64,000 bases of DNA, from the NCBI RefSeq assembly GCF_008086115.1, contig NZ_VSIY01000004.1, forward strand, positions 310,001 to 374,000, given 5' to 3'. The notes beneath the pieces were generated by a model. The model was not told where the DNA came from and made no database searches. It saw nothing but the letters and a program-made list of their open reading frames with translations. Origin of the DNA: Maritimibacter fusiformis (lineage in GTDB: Bacteria > Pseudomonadota > Alphaproteobacteria > Rhodobacterales > Rhodobacteraceae). Position numbers and translations under genes: made by a program. Positions 62,547 to 64,000 of this stretch are shown here, in pieces (within the stretch, counting starts at the first letter, position 1; the number at the start of each line of letters is the position of its first letter).

Positions 62547-63544
62547 CCAACCACACCTTCACCTGCATCGACGGCCACACCTGCGGCAACCCGGTCCGGC
62601 TGGTCGCCGGCGGCGGCCCGCGCCTTGAGGGCGGCAACATGATCGAGAAGCGGGCGCATTTCCTGGCCGAATTCGACTGGGTGCGCACCGGCCTGATGTT
62701 CGAACCGCGCGGCCATGACATGATGTCGGGCTCGATCCTCTATCCGCCGACGCGCGACGATTGCGATGTTGCGGTGCTGTTCATCGAAACCTCTGGCTGC
62801 CTGCCGATGTGCGGCCACGGCACCATCGGCACCGTCACGATGGCGATCGAGAACGGCCTCGTCACGCCGCGCACGCCGGGCCAGTTGAAGCTCGACACCC
62901 CCGCCGGCGTGGTGACGGTGGCGTATCGGCAGGAGGGGCGCTTCGTCGAGGAGGTCCGCCTCACCAACGTGCCCGCGTTCCTGCATTCCGAGGGGCTGAG
63001 CGCCGAGGTGCCCGGCCTTGGCGAGATCACCGTCGACGTGGCCTATGGCGGCAATTTCTATGCCATCGTCGAGCCGCAGGCCGCCTTTGCCGACATGGCC
63101 GATTTCACCGCTGGCGAGCTGGTCGGCTTCAGCCCGAAACTGCGCGCCGCCCTCAACGCCAAGTATGATTTCATCCATCCCGAGACCCCGGCGATCAACG
63201 GTCTCAGCCACATCCTGTGGACCGGCGCGCCGCGCCACCCCGAGGCCACCGCCCGCAACGCCGTGTTCTACGGCGACAAGGCCATCGACCGCTCGCCCTG
63301 CGGCACCGGCACCTCGGCGCGCATGGCCCAATGGGCGGCGCAGGGCCGCCTGAACGTGGGCGACGACTTTGTCCACGAGAGCATCATCGGCAGCCTGTTT
63401 CACGGCCGCGTCGAGGCTGCCGCCCGCGTCGGCGACCGCGATGCCATCATCCCCTCGGTTGGTGGTTGGGCGCGGCAGACCGGCTTCAACACCATCTTCA
63501 TCGACGACCGTGACCCCTATGCCCACGGCTTCGTCGTCACCTGA
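62543..63544 (+). CDS. hypRE: 4-hydroxyproline 2-epimerase (proline racemase family)
   Basis: A 333-aa enzyme. Both catalytic cysteines are present, Cys90 in GCLPMCGHGTIG and Cys253 in DRSPCGTGTSAR, which distinguishes a two-base epimerase from the Thr-containing hydroxyproline dehydratases. Length is exactly typical. It interconverts trans-4-hydroxy-L-proline and cis-4-hydroxy-D-proline, feeding the dehydrogenase it overlaps. The GAF gene follows after 24 nt. Confidence 0.93.
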   Translation: MTNHTFTCIDGHTCGNPVRLVAGGGPRLEGGNMIEKRAHFLAEFDWVRTGLMFEPRGHDMMSGSILYPPTRDDCDVAVLFIETSGCLPMCGHGTIGTVTMAIENGLVTPRTPGQLKLDTPAGVVTVAYRQEGRFVEEVRLTNVPAFLHSEGLSAEVPGLGEITVDVAYGGNFYAIVEPQAAFADMADFTAGELVGFSPKLRAALNAKYDFIHPETPAINGLSHILWTGAPRHPEATARNAVFYGDKAIDRSPCGTGTSARMAQWAAQGRLNVGDDFVHESIIGSLFHGRVEAAARVGDRDAIIPSVGGWARQTGFNTIFIDDRDPYAHGFVVT

Positions 63545-63568
63545 CCCATGCACGGAAGAGCGGACCAG

Positions 63569-64000
63569 ATGAACACCGACCAGCCCTTCGACATGGCCCG
63601 GATCACCGCGATCCTCGCCGCCCCCGACAGCGCCGTCCACCTGTTCGCCTATCTGCGCGAGGGGCTGAAACGCGACGTGGGGTCCGACCTGACCACGGCT
63701 TCGGTCTTTGACCTCGGTGCGATGCGGGGCAGGCGCGTGTTCACCGACAACGCCGCCGCCTACCCGGTCGGCAATTTCAAGCGCCTCGACCGCAACCGCT
63801 TTTACGACACGGTGATCGAGAGCGGTCAGGTCTTTGCCACCACCCGGATCGAGGAGATCGCCGAGGTATTTTTCGACTGGGAAAAGATCCAGGGCCTCGG
63901 CTTTGGCTCGAACCTCAACCTGCCGGCCATCGCCGACGGTCAGGTGATCGGCACCGTCAACCTTCTGGCGCCCACGGGGCACTACACCGCCGCGCGCATC
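63569..64000 (+). CDS. GAF domain protein, truncated by window edge
   Basis: The open frame runs from ATG 63569 to the last base of the window (144 codons visible); ATG 63548 is an alternative start. The sequence includes FDWEKIQGLGFGSNLNLP, GQVIGTVNLLAPTGHY, closely matching the GAF protein at 52747-53256. It is the fourth gene of the plus-strand hydroxyproline run counted from hypO. Possible roles are ligand sensing or binding. The C terminus is not visible. Confidence 0.8.
   Translation, partial: MNTDQPFDMARITAILAAPDSAVHLFAYLREGLKRDVGSDLTTASVFDLGAMRGRRVFTDNAAAYPVGNFKRLDRNRFYDTVIESGQVFATTRIEEIAEVFFDWEKIQGLGFGSNLNLPAIADGQVIGTVNLLAPTGHYTAARI

Noticed and set aside
1-64000. CRISPR arrays, insertion sequences, integrases, rRNA and tRNA genes.
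   Set aside because: No regularly spaced repeats, transposase or integrase motifs, or RNA gene signatures were seen on either strand.

Overview
The window is high-GC chromosomal DNA of an alphaproteobacterium, most likely a Rhodobacterales species (Roseobacter/Paracoccus side). The lineage call rests on gene content: crotonyl-CoA carboxylase/reductase and ethylmalonyl-CoA mutase, a two-domain ALDH16-type aldehyde dehydrogenase joined to deoC, an HvrA-like H-NS protein, a LuxR/LuxI pair, a TIGR02186-type protein next to a TauE/SafE exporter, and dense ATGA-overlap operons. I see no rRNA, tRNA, insertion sequence, prophage or CRISPR array; the only clearly foreign-looking patch is one lower-GC gene near 8.0-8.9 kb.

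Layout. 1-6.3 kb: a plus-strand operon of unknown function (coiled-coil protein, 380-aa protein, AAA+ ATPase, three small or medium membrane proteins and a 448-aa DUF6638-like protein). 6.3-8.9 kb: an orphan solute-binding protein with its own terminator and a low-GC hypothetical gene. 8.9-12.3 kb: ALDH16 and deoC (deoxyribose catabolism). 12.7-18.3 kb: a complete five-gene oligopeptide ABC transporter with an intercistronic hairpin after the binding protein. 18.3-25.4 kb: acyl-CoA catabolism; the run acyl-CoA ligase, thiolase, acyl-CoA dehydrogenase, APH-type kinase, SDR resembles the LvaA/C/D/E and ACAD10/11 route for 4-hydroxy acids. 25.4-29.2 kb: a TetR-HlyD-ATPase-permease efflux operon behind a perfect 24-bp palindrome. 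29.2-31.7 kb: divergent CoA-transferase and glutaryl-CoA dehydrogenase. 31.7-34.0 kb: M29 aminopeptidase, purine nucleoside phosphorylase and an H-NS-like protein.

34.2-40.5 kb holds ecm and ccr of the ethylmalonyl-CoA pathway, separated by two small secreted proteins that share one unrecognised domain and by a PlsB-like acyltransferase. 40.7-42.4 kb is a quorum-sensing locus (75-aa protein, luxR, luxI). 42.4-53.3 kb is mostly housekeeping: SF1 helicase, SDR, TauE exporter pair, rimI/tsaB/NifU-type operon, a DMT transporter, a rhomboid homologue lacking catalytic Ser and His, trpS, a class IV aminotransferase, a universal stress protein and a GAF protein.

53.3-64.0 kb is a two-part catabolic region. 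HyuA/HyuB with a GAF protein lie opposite a GntR regulator and an M24 peptidase; next comes a hydroxyproline-type set (DapA-family deaminase, second GntR regulator, FAD D-amino-acid dehydrogenase, 4-hydroxyproline 2-epimerase) that ends in a second, homologous GAF protein cut by the window edge. Shared sequence motifs in the intergenic regions suggest each GntR controls its neighbours and that the two halves may be co-regulated.
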